NCBI GenBank assembly: GCA_002709955.1
Contig: PAQY01000022.1
Span: forward strand, 124,001 to 188,000
Direction: 5' to 3'
DNA length: 64,000 bases
Source of the DNA: Rhodospirillaceae bacterium
GTDB taxonomy: Bacteria; Pseudomonadota; Alphaproteobacteria; UBA8366; Aestuariispiraceae
Shown: piece by piece, positions 1-10,364 of the stretch
How positions within the stretch are numbered: position 1 is the first letter of the stretch
How the letters are laid out: each line of letters starts with the position of its first letter
The notes under the pieces: model-generated
The model's input: only the letters and a program-made list of their open reading frames with translations
The model's database searches: none
Told to the model about the DNA's origin: nothing
Position numbers and translations under genes: made by a program

Positions 1-1815
1 CACAGGATCCAGTAACAGGCGCAAATCCACCTGCTGGCGAATACCAATGACTGCGGTATTCAGATTGACCAGATTGGCTTTGATCTCCGGCAAGGACACC
101 TCGAATCGTGCCCAATAAACCGCTTCAAACGCTGCCTGCAAATCTTCTCTGGAAATGGCAGGGTCGGCAATGGGCACAGACAATAGGTGACTTTGCCCGA
201 TGAATTGCATGTCGGCCCTGTGGATCACCCGGACCTCTCCGGTACCACCGCCATCCCGGTCCAGACGCGCGCGCCCTTCAGTGATTTGCGCTTCAAATAT
301 ATCCCGCACCGAGCCCATATCGACACTGGCCATCGGTTTATTAATCGTGTTGACGAAGTCGTGGCGCAAATCCGCAACCGCACAGCCCAGGGCATTCGTG
401 ATGCCGGGCCGCGCCGGGATCAGCAGCGTTGGAACGCCCAATTCCCGGGCGATAGCACCGGCATGCAATGGACCCGCCCCACCAAAGGCGAAAAGTGAAA
501 AGTCCCTTGGATCATGGCCACGGCTGAGCGATACCATACGCACCGCACCCGCCATGCGATCATTGGCGATACGCAGAATAGCGGCCGCCGCATCCTCCCA
601 GGACAGGCCCAAAGGATCCCCGATAACCTCCCCAATCCGGGCCTGTATTGCCGTGATGTCACGTGCCCCCTCCACCGCCAGCAGACGCGCTGGATTCAGG
701 CGACCCAACACCAGATTGGCATCTGTGATCGTTGGCTGGGTACCGCCGCGCCCATAACAGATGGGGCCTGGCTGTGCCCCGGCACTTTCTGGACCGACCT
801 GCAGCAAGCCGCCTGCATCAATGCGCGCAATGGATCCACCGCCAGCCCCAATGGTGTGAACATCAACCATGGGCACATGGACCGGCATGGCATATTCGAT
901 TTCCAGCTCGCTGGAGACCTGTGGCGTGCCATCCTTGATCAAGCCAACATCACAGGATGTTCCGCCCATATCAAAGGTAATCAGATTTTCCCGACCCGAC
1001 ACGCTGCCGGTACGGGCCGCGGCCATAACGCCAGAGGCCGGGCCGGACATGACCGTATTGACCGCCAGTTTGGAAATCGCTTCTGCCGAAACCGTGCCGC
1101 CATTGCCCTGCATCACCAACAGGTCCTTTGTATAGCCACGCTGTGACAATCCCTTGGTCAGGCGCGCCAGATAGCGTTCCAGAATGGGCTGGACGGCGGC
1201 ATTCACTGCTGCTGTCACACCCCGTTCATATTCACGAAATTCCGACAAAATCTCATGCCCCGCCGTGACATAGGCGTTGGGCCAGACCGACAGGGCAATT
1301 TCCTTTGCCCGCTTTTCATGGGTTGGATCGGTATAGGAATGCAGGAAATGGATCAGCAGAGACTCGCACCCCTCCGCGACCAAGGTTTCTGCGGCCCGCT
1401 TCACGGCCGCTTCGTCCAGCGCGATGACGACATTGCCATCCACATCCATACGTTCTGGCACTTCCAGGCGCAGATTACGGGGGATCAGCGGTGTGAAACT
1501 GCCAGTCAGACCATAGGCGCTGGGCCGTGTGCGCCGCCCCAGTTCCAGAATATCCCGGAACCCCGCTGTTGTGATCAGCCCGGTCTTGGCCAGTTTCCGC
1601 TCCAACAGGGCATTGGTTGTTGCCGTCGTGCCATGCACCAGGCTGTCCAGGGCGGCAATATCCACCTGGGCCTTATCCAGGGCAGCCAGGACGCCTTCCG
1701 ATTGATTGGCGACTGTTGTTGGAACTTTCGCAATACGCGCACTGCCCGTCGCTTCATCCAGGTAAATCAGGTCTGTGAAGGTTCCCCCAACATCGCAGCC
1801 AACAATCTTCGCCAT
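1..1815 (-). CDS. Hydantoinase/oxoprolinase family protein (HyuA-like), 3' end beyond the window
   Basis: Reverse-strand reading from ATG at 1815 gives MAKIVGCDVGGTFTDLIYLDEATGSARIAKVPTT...LVHGTTATTNALLERK...GFRDILELGRRTRP; no stop before position 1, so it is missing from the ORF track. Confidence 0.9.
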   Translation of the reverse strand, partial: MAKIVGCDVGGTFTDLIYLDEATGSARIAKVPTTVANQSEGVLAALDKAQVDIAALDSLVHGTTATTNALLERKLAKTGLITTAGFRDILELGRRTRPSAYGLTGSFTPLIPRNLRLEVPERMDVDGNVVIALDEAAVKRAAETLVAEGCESLLIHFLHSYTDPTHEKRAKEIALSVWPNAYVTAGHEILSEFREYERGVTAAVNAAVQPILERYLARLTKGLSQRGYTKDLLVMQGNGGTVSAEAISKLAVNTVMSGPASGVMAAARTGSVSGRENLITFDMGGTSCDVGLIKDGTPQVSSELEIEYAMPVHVPMVDVHTIGAGGGSIARIDAGGLLQVGPESAGAQPGPICYGRGGTQPTITDANLVLGRLNPARLLAVEGARDITAIQARIGEVIGDPLGLSWEDAAAAILRIANDRMAGAVRMVSLSRGHDPRDFSLFAFGGAGPLHAGAIARELGVPTLLIPARPGITNALGCAVADLRHDFVNTINKPMASVDMGSVRDIFEAQITEGRARLDRDGGGTGEVRVIHRADMQFIGQSHLLSVPIADPAISREDLQAAFEAVYWARFEVSLPEIKANLVNLNTAVIGIRQQVDLRLLLDPV

Positions 1816-2086
1816 GTGTTCCTCGACGTTTTCCAATATGAAAATTCAGCCTGACAGCAGACCAGCACGCGGTCAATTCGTTCGTGTACAAATGAATCTA
1901 TCTGGTGAAACAATGATACCAAATGGGGGGAAGGAGCCCATCAACAAAACTTATTATACACGAAAAAGAAACAATTCTTTTCGATATGGCCTCTTTGTTT
2001 CCCTCGTAATTGATCGTATATATCCGCCATCGTAAAGGCCATTGGGGCCTGGAAACCAGATCGATGATCACTGAAGGGACTTACAA

Positions 2087-2542
2087 ATGGCGTATACAAC
2101 GACAGAACCAAAACCGATTATCCCGTTTACCAAATCCATCACCACGGCGCTGACACCCTATACAGATCCGCTTTTGCGCATCACCACCGGCGCACTGTTG
2201 ATACCGCATGGCTATGGCAAGTTGTTTGGGGGCGGCCTGGAAGGAACCGGGCAGTTCTTTGAAAGCGTGGGCTTAACGCCAGGCTATGAACTGGCCCTGT
2301 TGGTCGGCTTGGTAGAATTCTTTGGCGGATTGATGCTGGTTCTGGGGCTCTTAACCCGTCCGGTAGCAATTGCCGTCGTGATCTTCATGGCTCAGGCTGC
2401 CCTGTTCCATGCGTCGAATGGGTTCATGTGGTCGAATGGCGGGTATGAATATCCCCTATTTTGGGCTATTGCCGCCTTGATCCTGGCCATACGGGGCGGT
2501 GGCTACCTGTCCGTCGACCGATTGATCGGTCGCGAATTCTAA
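2087..2542 (+). CDS. DoxX family membrane protein
   Basis: 151 aa with TM segments and DoxX-like RITTGALLIPHGYGKLFGGG...VGLVEFFGGLMLVLGLLTRPVA. Confidence 0.85.
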   Translation: MAYTTTEPKPIIPFTKSITTALTPYTDPLLRITTGALLIPHGYGKLFGGGLEGTGQFFESVGLTPGYELALLVGLVEFFGGLMLVLGLLTRPVAIAVVIFMAQAALFHASNGFMWSNGGYEYPLFWAIAALILAIRGGGYLSVDRLIGREF

Positions 2543-2552
2543 GATTAATCGC

Positions 2553-3656
2553 CTATGGTTTTTGCGCGGTGGCGGGGACATCCTTGCCGCCGCGCAATTC
2601 TTTCAGACACCATAAAGCCAGACAGAATGTCATTGCGGCACCGGCCTGATGCATCACCGCCAGCGGCAGCCAGACAATGCTCAACAATGTCGCGATCCCC
2701 AGACAGACCTGAACACAGACCATTGCGAACAGCGCATGAATGGCGGCCTTGGTCCGGCGTGGCAAGGTCATCCGGCGGGACCACCAGAACAGGCCAAGCA
2801 CCGTGATCACAGTGATGTAAGCCAAAATCCGATGGTTAAACTGCACGGCTTCCAGCGTTTCAAACAGACTGGCAAAGCCCAATGCCTCGTCCCAATATCC
2901 ATCGGGAATGAATTGGCCGCCCATGGTTGGCCATTCATTATAAATAAAACCCGCATTCAGGCCCGCCACCAGGGCGCCCGACAGGATAGTGATAAAAATA
3001 ACGCCATGCGCCCATGCACCCAACCGCCGGAAGGGGCGCGGGGCGGGCTTGCGGTTCTCCTCAATTGGCAACAATAGCCCCAGCGCCAGCCAGACCGTAT
3101 AGCCCAGAATGAAGAAGGCGATGCCCAGATGCATGGCCAGGCGATACTGGCTGACCTCAACACGGTCGACAAAGCCGCTTTTCACCATCCACATGCCGAT
3201 CACGCCCTGCAAACCGCCCAGGAACAGCAATGCCCAGAAATGGCCTGTATAGCCTTTTGGAATCTGGCCCCGGATCAGGAAATAGAAAAACGGCACGGCG
3301 AAGACAACACCGATCAGCCGCCCCCACAGGCGGTGAAACCATTCCCAGAAGAAAATATGCTGAAACGCGTCCAGCGTCATACCCTGGTTCATCATCGCAT
3401 ATTGCGATGTCTGCTTGTACAGCGCGAAAACCCGCTCCCATTCTGTGGTTGAGATTGGGGGCAGAAACCCCATCAAGGGTCGCCATTCAACCATGCTGAG
3501 ACCCGATTCCGTCAGTCGGGTAATAGCGCCAATAATCATCATGGCAAAAACCATGAAGGCGACGGCGACAAGCCAGAAGCCAATCGCGCGTGGGCGGGCT
3601 TTTGGATTTTGAGAGGCATCGATAAAGGATGCAGTTGGGGCGGTATCTGTGCTCAT
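2553..3656 (-). CDS. ctaA: Heme A synthase, COX15/CtaA family
   Basis: ITRLTESGLSMVEWRPLMGFLPP, FFWEWFHRLWGR, FNHRILAY, MHQAGA; the ORF extends to 3728 but internal Met at 3656 (MSTDTAP) is a better start. Confidence 0.92.
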   Translation of the reverse strand: MSTDTAPTASFIDASQNPKARPRAIGFWLVAVAFMVFAMMIIGAITRLTESGLSMVEWRPLMGFLPPISTTEWERVFALYKQTSQYAMMNQGMTLDAFQHIFFWEWFHRLWGRLIGVVFAVPFFYFLIRGQIPKGYTGHFWALLFLGGLQGVIGMWMVKSGFVDRVEVSQYRLAMHLGIAFFILGYTVWLALGLLLPIEENRKPAPRPFRRLGAWAHGVIFITILSGALVAGLNAGFIYNEWPTMGGQFIPDGYWDEALGFASLFETLEAVQFNHRILAYITVITVLGLFWWSRRMTLPRRTKAAIHALFAMVCVQVCLGIATLLSIVWLPLAVMHQAGAAMTFCLALWCLKELRGGKDVPATAQKP

Positions 3657-3730
3657 GGCGGTATATCTACCCCGATACAGACCATCGGGAAAGCGCGACC
3701 CGGCGTCGCGGGGCAAACCTTCTAACAAAT

Positions 3731-4027
3731 CTAGGCGCGGAAATAGGCCCAGCCTTCCATCTGACGCCGCGCGATATATTCAATCGCAGCAGCCTCTATC
3801 CTATATCCTTCTGGTGCCGCCAGATTCGCGGCCTTCAGACTGTTCTGACACAACACCAGATAAGGGTCAGTGTCCGGGTCTGGTGCGGCCAAAGCCTCCG
3901 GCACTGCCTTGCCATTGATCACCAGTTCAACCTGCGCGTCCGGATTGGCCCGCAATAGGTTCTGAATGTTGCGTCGGGCGCGGATCAGTGCGTCCGGGGT
4001 CGGTGCATGGACGATCAATTTCATCAT
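3731..4027 (-). CDS. DsrE-like small protein
   Basis: 98 aa, MMKLIVHAPTPDALIRARRNIQNLLRANPDAQVELVINGKAV...; start overlaps the stop of the ABC ATPase gene by 4 bp. Confidence 0.6.
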   Translation of the reverse strand: MMKLIVHAPTPDALIRARRNIQNLLRANPDAQVELVINGKAVPEALAAPDPDTDPYLVLCQNSLKAANLAAPEGYRIEAAAIEYIARRQMEGWAYFRA

Positions 4028-4782
4028 ATCTGGAAATCCAGGGCACCCGCGACGCTGTCTGCATAGCGGCTGAGGTCTTGCGAATCGCGCCGCAAATCCC
4101 GGTCCACGGGGACAGTGGTTTCGTTCACGATGCGCGCCGGACTATCGCCCATCACAATGATCCGATCTGCCAGAAAGGCGGCTTCATCAATATCATGCGT
4201 AACAAAGATAATCGCCGTCCCGCTTTGCTGCCAGATCCGCACCAATTCTGTCTGTAAATGGCGGCGGGTCATGGCGTCTACCGCGCTGAAAGGTTCATCC
4301 ATCAGCAAGACATCAGGCTTAACCGCCAGGGCACGGGCAATGCCGATACGCTGTACCTGTCCCCCTGACAATTGATGGGGCCAGCGATCCGCCATGTCAG
4401 ACAGATTGACCAGTGCCAGAACATCAGCGATGCGGCGGGTTTTCTCAGCCTCACTCAAGGCCAGCCCTTCCAGGCCAAGGGCAGTATTCTGGGCGACCGT
4501 CCGCCAGGGCATCAGGCGACCATCCTGAAACACAAGGGCCCGACGGCGACGGGTCGGTTCTTTCGCGATTGCGATCTCAACCGTCCCGGATTCCGCCTTT
4601 ATCAGACCAGAAGCGATGCGCAAAATCGTTGATTTCCCAACCCCAGACCCACCCACAATGGCGACAAATTCGCTGCCGCCGACAGACAGGGAGAAATCCC
4701 TAAAAACCGGAGACGTCGCGCCCGGATACGTGAAGCTGAGATTGCGGAGGGATACGACCGGCTTGTCCGTCATGGCCGCCAC
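4024..4782 (-). CDS. ABC transporter ATP-binding protein (nitrate/sulfonate/taurine type)
   Basis: Walker A GGSGVGKSTILR, signature LSGGQVQRIGIARAL, Walker B DVLLMDEPFSAVD. Confidence 0.93.
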   Translation of the reverse strand: MAAMTDKPVVSLRNLSFTYPGATSPVFRDFSLSVGGSEFVAIVGGSGVGKSTILRIASGLIKAESGTVEIAIAKEPTRRRRALVFQDGRLMPWRTVAQNTALGLEGLALSEAEKTRRIADVLALVNLSDMADRWPHQLSGGQVQRIGIARALAVKPDVLLMDEPFSAVDAMTRRHLQTELVRIWQQSGTAIIFVTHDIDEAAFLADRIIVMGDSPARIVNETTVPVDRDLRRDSQDLSRYADSVAGALDFQI

Positions 4783-5540
4783 CGTAAGAGTCGGCCCTCC
4801 ACCGTCGCAAACAGAATATCACTGAGGGCATAAACTGCAGAGATCGCCAGCATATAGACCACCACTGCCTCATAGGCACCAACACCTGCCGCTGAGTTCA
4901 TTTCCTGACCCAGCCCCGGCACGCCCAATAATTCGGCGGCAATCAGGGTCATCCAGGCCTGCCCCACGCCGGTGCGCACGCCCCCCATGACGCCGGGCAT
5001 CGCTGCGGGCAGCGTGACCTTCATACTGCGCGCCAGGTAGTTGCCTTGCCCAAAAGCCTTCGCCAATTCGTAATAGCGGGGATCGACATTCTGAACGGCG
5101 GTATAGGTGGCAAAATAGTTCACCCAGAAGACGCCAATGGAGATGACAAAGGCTGCGCCTGCATGGCTGACCTGGAACCAAGCAATCGCGAACACAACCC
5201 AGGCCAAAGGCGGGATTGGCCGCAACACCCGGGCAAGATAGCGCTGAAAATCATCGAATGACCGGATGGTCGCAGCCAGGGCTCCAACGATGAACCCCAT
5301 CACCGTCCCCAACCCAAGTCCCCAGAAGTAATGGATAAGACTGGACCCTATAGCCGGCAGAAAGCGCCCGGACCGCAATTCATCCATCGCCGCGGCTGGA
5401 ACCAGAAGAGGGTCCGGCATCGTCCCGCGACGGACCCATTCAAAGCTTTCCGTCGCTTTCCACAACAGCAGAAAGGTCAGCAAACCGGCAACGCCCAGCG
5501 CAACCCGGCGCAAATGTGCAGTGCCCGTTATCATGCCCAA
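4770..5540 (-). CDS. ABC transporter permease (SsuC/TauC-like)
   Basis: Multi-TM with VTLPAAMPGVMGGVRTGVGQAWMTLIAAELLG permease loop; adjacent to ATPase and SBP genes. Confidence 0.92.
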   Translation of the reverse strand: MGMITGTAHLRRVALGVAGLLTFLLLWKATESFEWVRRGTMPDPLLVPAAAMDELRSGRFLPAIGSSLIHYFWGLGLGTVMGFIVGALAATIRSFDDFQRYLARVLRPIPPLAWVVFAIAWFQVSHAGAAFVISIGVFWVNYFATYTAVQNVDPRYYELAKAFGQGNYLARSMKVTLPAAMPGVMGGVRTGVGQAWMTLIAAELLGVPGLGQEMNSAAGVGAYEAVVVYMLAISAVYALSDILFATVEGRLLRWRP

Positions 5541-5576
5541 TGTCCTACCGCGCAGTCCCCACTGGCTTGGGGAAAT

Positions 5577-6587
5577 TTACTTCAATCCATCGTAAAAGGA
5601 TGTGTCGAACAAGCTGTCGATATCAACCTCATCCTTCAACGTCCCGATTTCAAGTTGGAAATCGTGCATTTCGCGCGTTCCGTCAACAATTTGCGTTGGG
5701 TCGGCAACAAAACTATTCGCCGACGCAGTCAACGCCGCCAGGACTGTTTCAGACTCCATGCGCCCGCCACCGACATATTTCTGAACCGCCGCAACGGCCT
5801 GATCCGGATTGTCATTCAAGACCGCGGTCGCGCGCTTATGCGCATCAACAAGGCGGGTCACGATGTCTGGATGCTGGGCAATCAGGCCCTCCCGAACCGC
5901 CATGACCGCGCCGGGTTGTCCCTTGAACATCTGCGCACCGGCGGCAACGACTTTCGATCCTTCCACTTTCTTCAGAACGCTGGTCACGACAGGTTCCAGG
6001 ATCGCCGCGCCATCCACCGCACCGGTCAACAATGCCTGTTGAACCTGGGCCGCCCCCTGAAAGATAATCTCCACCTGGTCAGGATTGATCTTTATCCCCT
6101 TGCGCAACCAGTATTGCAGCACGGTTTCGGGAACCGACCCGACCGGGAAGGTCGTGATAACTGCTTTACGGCCGGTATCCGCCTGGAAACGCGCAAAGGC
6201 GGTTGCGGGGTCCGTTTCAAAATATCCGGCCAAATCCGCCAATGCGATCAGGCTGATCTGTTCCTGAATGCTGGCGGCGACAACCTTGATATCCGCACCC
6301 TTGGCTCGGGCGACCATGGCAGGACCGATCCCAAAATGGGCGACATCCAGCTGTCCCGCCAACAACGCCTGCACCATGGCCGGGCCGTTTTGAAACTGCA
6401 CCAGTTTGACCGTGACGTCATCGCCTTCCAGCCAGCCGTTTTCCAGCGCAACAAATAACTGCGATACCGGCAGGATTGGCATATACCCAACCTCAATCAC
6501 CGTATCGGCCTGGGCGCGCACCGGCAGAACAGATGCAAACAGAACCGTCACCACCATCAAAATGCGTTTCATAAAGGACATGATCAA
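5577..6587 (-). CDS. ABC transporter substrate-binding protein (SsuA/TauA-like)
   Basis: Signal peptide; IEVGYMPILPVSQLFVALENGWLEGDDVTVKLVQFQNGPAMVQALLAGQLDVAHFG. Confidence 0.9.
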   Translation of the reverse strand: MIMSFMKRILMVVTVLFASVLPVRAQADTVIEVGYMPILPVSQLFVALENGWLEGDDVTVKLVQFQNGPAMVQALLAGQLDVAHFGIGPAMVARAKGADIKVVAASIQEQISLIALADLAGYFETDPATAFARFQADTGRKAVITTFPVGSVPETVLQYWLRKGIKINPDQVEIIFQGAAQVQQALLTGAVDGAAILEPVVTSVLKKVEGSKVVAAGAQMFKGQPGAVMAVREGLIAQHPDIVTRLVDAHKRATAVLNDNPDQAVAAVQKYVGGGRMESETVLAALTASANSFVADPTQIVDGTREMHDFQLEIGTLKDEVDIDSLFDTSFYDGLK

Positions 6588-6685
6588 ACCTCCGCTGCGA
6601 AAAATTCTGACCCAGCAAATCGGTCTTTCCAGCTATTTTGTCAATCAAAACCGTAAAATATTATAAACAACATATTTTATGTGTT

Positions 6686-8296
6686 TTATCGTTTCGCATC
6701 CTCCAGGATCATGGCTGAGGCTTTTTCGGCGATCATGACGACGGGGGAATTGGTGTTGCCAGATGTGATGGTCGGCATGATGGAGGCGTCGACCACCCTT
6801 AGGCCTGCGATACCCCGCACTTTTAGCCTGGAATTGACGACAGCACTGTCATCGCCATCGGGGCCCATTTTAGCCGTGCCGACCGGATGGAAAATGGTCG
6901 TTGCGATATCCCCCGCTGCCTTCGCCAAAGCCTCATCCCCATCAATATCGATCCCCGGCTTGAATTCTGTTGCCTTGAATTTTTGCAGGGCGGGTGCCTT
7001 GGCGATGCGCCGGGTCAGTTGAATGGCCTGGGCGGCGACACGACGATCCGCCGGGTCGTGCAGATAGTTCGGGCGGATGACCGGCTTGTCCATCGGATCC
7101 GCAGAGCGCAGGCGTACCGTGCCGCGGCTTTCCGGTCGCAGATTACAGACAGAGGCGGTGAAGCCCGGAAAAGAATGCAGGGCCTCCCCCAGTTTTTCTG
7201 TCGACAGCGGCTGGATATGATATTGCAGATTGGGCGTTTCCCGATCCGGGTCGGATTTCGCAAAACAGCCCAGCTGGCTGGGGGCCATGCTCAAGGGGCC
7301 TGATTGAAACACGGCATATTCCAATCCCATCATGGCCTTGCGGATCGGGTTATGACTCAATTCATTTAAGGTTCTGACGCCTTGCACCTTAAAAGCCAAC
7401 CGAACCTGAAGGTGATCCTGCAGGTTTTCCCCTACGCCCTTCAAATCCTGGCGGACCGAAATACCCTGCTGGGACAGGACAGCGCCCGGCCCAATGCCAG
7501 AGCGTTGCAGGATCACGGGAGAGGCGACAGCCCCGGTGGCCAAAATCACCTCACCGCGCGCGGCAACAGTCGCATCCACCCCCGCGACCGATAGGGTCAG
7601 CCCGGTTGCGCGCCCCTCTTCCAACACGATGGTCTTGCACAGGGCATCGGTAATCACACGCAGGTTCTTGCGGTTCCTGGCTGGTTTCAGGAAGCCCTTT
7701 GCAGAAGACCATCGAAAACCGCGCCGTTGATTGACCTGGAAATACCCGACCCCTTCATTATTGCCAGTGTTGAAATCATCTGTCGCGGGAATGCCGGATT
7801 CCATCGCGGCCTGACGAAACGCATCCAGAATATCCCAGCGCAGCCGCTGATGCTCAACCCGCCAGGGCCCGCCACTGCCATGAACGTCCGTCGGGCCATC
7901 AACATGGTCTTCAGACCGCATGAAATAGGGCAGGACATCGTCCCAGCCCCAACCGGGATTGCCCTGTTGGCGCCACTGATCATAGTCACGCGCCTGACCG
8001 CGCATATAGATCATGCCATTGATAGATGAACATCCCCCCAGAACCCGGCCCCTGGGATAATCCAGGGCGCGCCCATTCAGGCCTGGCTCCGCCTCAGTCT
8101 TAAACAGCCAGTCCGTGCGCGGATTGCCCATGGTAAAGAGATATCCAACGGGAATATGAATCCAGGGATAGGTATCACGCGCCCCCGCCTCTAACAGCAG
8201 AACCTGGTTTCCTGGGTCGGCGCTCAACCGATTGGCCAGCACGCATCCGGCAGTTCCAGCCCCAACGATGACAAAATCATAGCTGCCTAAATCCAT
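6686..8296 (-). CDS. GMC family oxidoreductase (choline dehydrogenase-like)
   Basis: YDFVIVGAGTAGCVLANRLSADPGNQVLLLEAG, GCSSINGMIYMRG, IFHPVGTAKMG, VVDASIMPTITSGNTNSPVVMIAEKA. Confidence 0.95.
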   Translation of the reverse strand: MDLGSYDFVIVGAGTAGCVLANRLSADPGNQVLLLEAGARDTYPWIHIPVGYLFTMGNPRTDWLFKTEAEPGLNGRALDYPRGRVLGGCSSINGMIYMRGQARDYDQWRQQGNPGWGWDDVLPYFMRSEDHVDGPTDVHGSGGPWRVEHQRLRWDILDAFRQAAMESGIPATDDFNTGNNEGVGYFQVNQRRGFRWSSAKGFLKPARNRKNLRVITDALCKTIVLEEGRATGLTLSVAGVDATVAARGEVILATGAVASPVILQRSGIGPGAVLSQQGISVRQDLKGVGENLQDHLQVRLAFKVQGVRTLNELSHNPIRKAMMGLEYAVFQSGPLSMAPSQLGCFAKSDPDRETPNLQYHIQPLSTEKLGEALHSFPGFTASVCNLRPESRGTVRLRSADPMDKPVIRPNYLHDPADRRVAAQAIQLTRRIAKAPALQKFKATEFKPGIDIDGDEALAKAAGDIATTIFHPVGTAKMGPDGDDSAVVNSRLKVRGIAGLRVVDASIMPTITSGNTNSPVVMIAEKASAMILEDAKR

Positions 8297-8535
8297 AAAA
8301 TAACCCGGACAATTTCCCCCAACACACCTGAATCCTTTCTGATTTCTTGCAATGCGCTGTGACCATGATAGCGTTACGCATCAGAGGCGGAAAGAGTGAT
8401 TGGCTGAGTGGTGAATTCAACTAAACCAAAGGCGAATTTAGTTTCGCTTACAATTTGCCGCGCATATCTTTACCGTCATCGCTTTAATGCATGCACTGGG
8501 GCACGCAACACACACGAAACAGGGAGTGTGGATAT

Positions 8536-10158
8536 ATGACCACCAAGATGGACGGGGAACTCCGTCAGAAATTTAACCGCATCAAATCCGCGTTTGAGAA
8601 AGGTCAATTGGACCGGCGCGGATTTATCGTCGCCGCACTGGGCGTCGGTGTCGCATCCAGCACGGTTTTCGGCCATGTTAAACAGGTTGAAGCTGCCACG
8701 CCTAAAGCAGGCGGGCGATATCGTCAGGCACTGACCGGCGGGGGATCGGGTGATACACTCAATCCAGCACAGATTCTTGATTCTTACATGATCAATGTCA
8801 GTTCCGGGATGCTGCGCAATAACCTGACGGAAATCGGGTCGGACAATCAGCTGACCAGTGAACTGGCCGAAAGCTGGGAAGCAACGCCCGACGCAGCACA
8901 GTGGACGTTCAAAATCCGCAAGGGTGTTGAATTTCACAATGGCAAGACACTGGATGCAACCGACGTGGTCGATTCAATCAATCACCATCGGGGCGAAAGC
9001 GATTCAGCGGCAAAGGGCATCGTTTCCGCCATCACGGATATTAAAGCCGATGGGGACACGGTTATTTTCACCTTGTCGGGCGGCAGCGCCGACTTCCCAT
9101 TCCTGATGTCCGATTATCACTTAGGAATCTGCCCATCCAAAGGCGATGGCACGATTGATTGGGAATCCGGCGTTGGAACAGGCGGATACAGCCTGGACAG
9201 CTTCGAGCCTGGCGTTCGCACCGTTGTGAAAAAGAACCCGAATTATTGGAAAGAAGGCCGTGCATGGTTCGATGAAGTCGAATCCCTGTTCATTGCCGAT
9301 GCAAACGCCCGCAACACCGGCCTGCAAACCGGTGAGTTGGACAGCATCACGAACCTGGATTTGAACACGGTCAGCCTGATGCGCATGGTACCGACGGTGA
9401 ATGTTTTCGAAACTTTCGGGAACAAGCACGCGACGCTGCCAATGAATTGTCAGGCCGCCCCGTTCAACAACAACGACGTCCGTCTGGCGCTGAAATATTC
9501 TCTGAATCGCCAGGAATGGGTGGACAAGCTGTTGCAAGGCCTTGGCGAAGTTGGGAACGATCACCCGATCGGACCGGCAAACGTCTATCGCGCCACCAAC
9601 GAAGAACTGCCACAGCGCCAGTTTGATCCGGAAAAGGCGAAATTCCACCTGAAGAAGGCGGGGATGGAAAACCTGAAGGTTGACCTGAACATTGCCGACA
9701 CTGCCTTTGAAGGCGCGGTCAACGGGGCACAGTTGTTTTCAGAAACGGCCAAACAATCCGGTATCGAACTGAATGTGGTGCGTGAGCCGGATGATGGCTA
9801 TTGGTCGAATGTGTGGCTGGTAAAGAACTTCTGCGGCAGCTATTGGGGCGGACGCCCGACCGAAGACTGGATGTTCAGCCAGGTTTATTCCAAGGGTGCT
9901 GACTGGAATGAATCCCGCTGGGAGAACGAGCGTTTCAATCAGCTGTTGATCGAAGCCCGCGCAGAGCTGGATTCGGCCAAACGCCGCGAAATGTATGTTG
10001 AAATGCAGACACTTTGTAACGAAGACAGCGGCAATATCATTCCAGTCTTCATGGCCTATACCCATGCTGCCAGCACGAAAATTGGTATGCCCGAACAATT
10101 GGCCAGTAACTGGGAATTGGACGGACATAAAAACGCTGAGCGTTGGTGGTTCAAGTAA
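8536..10158 (+). CDS. ABC transporter substrate-binding protein, family 5 (peptide/opine type)
   Basis: N-terminal RRGFIVAALGVGVASS signal (Tat-like); SBP_bac_5 features WTFKIRKGVEFHNGKTLDATDVVDSINHH; ORF opens at 8491, likely Met at 8536. Confidence 0.9.
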   Translation: MTTKMDGELRQKFNRIKSAFEKGQLDRRGFIVAALGVGVASSTVFGHVKQVEAATPKAGGRYRQALTGGGSGDTLNPAQILDSYMINVSSGMLRNNLTEIGSDNQLTSELAESWEATPDAAQWTFKIRKGVEFHNGKTLDATDVVDSINHHRGESDSAAKGIVSAITDIKADGDTVIFTLSGGSADFPFLMSDYHLGICPSKGDGTIDWESGVGTGGYSLDSFEPGVRTVVKKNPNYWKEGRAWFDEVESLFIADANARNTGLQTGELDSITNLDLNTVSLMRMVPTVNVFETFGNKHATLPMNCQAAPFNNNDVRLALKYSLNRQEWVDKLLQGLGEVGNDHPIGPANVYRATNEELPQRQFDPEKAKFHLKKAGMENLKVDLNIADTAFEGAVNGAQLFSETAKQSGIELNVVREPDDGYWSNVWLVKNFCGSYWGGRPTEDWMFSQVYSKGADWNESRWENERFNQLLIEARAELDSAKRREMYVEMQTLCNEDSGNIIPVFMAYTHAASTKIGMPEQLASNWELDGHKNAERWWFK

Positions 10159-10200
10159 TCACCATTGCAACGCCATTCGCAAGAATGACGCCCTGAATGG

Positions 10201-10233
10201 AACGACCCGGCTCTGTCCGGGTCGTTTCTTTTT
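10201..10233 (+). terminator. Rho-independent terminator downstream of the SBP gene
   Basis: Perfect 10 bp stem aacgacccgg/ccgggtcgtt, loop ctctgt, followed by a T-rich tract (tctttttgg). Confidence 0.85.
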
Positions 10234-10364
10234 GGCACATAGCATACTAAACTCGTCTTCCCCCCGATATCCTTGTTATACACAGGGTGCGTTCGCGCAT
10301 GTTCTCCCTGCACGTTGGGGCGACTCAGGTTACAGTGTCCGACCCTACAGAAAGCAATTGCACC

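Noticed and set aside
187-1854. Several + strand ORFs (187, 200, 514, 1255)
   Set aside because: Antisense to the hydantoinase/oxoprolinase gene reading 1815 to <1, which has unmistakable HyuA motifs
5331-6458. 375-aa + strand ORF
   Set aside because: Antisense to the ABC permease and substrate-binding genes; composition rich in Arg/Gln/His with no domain
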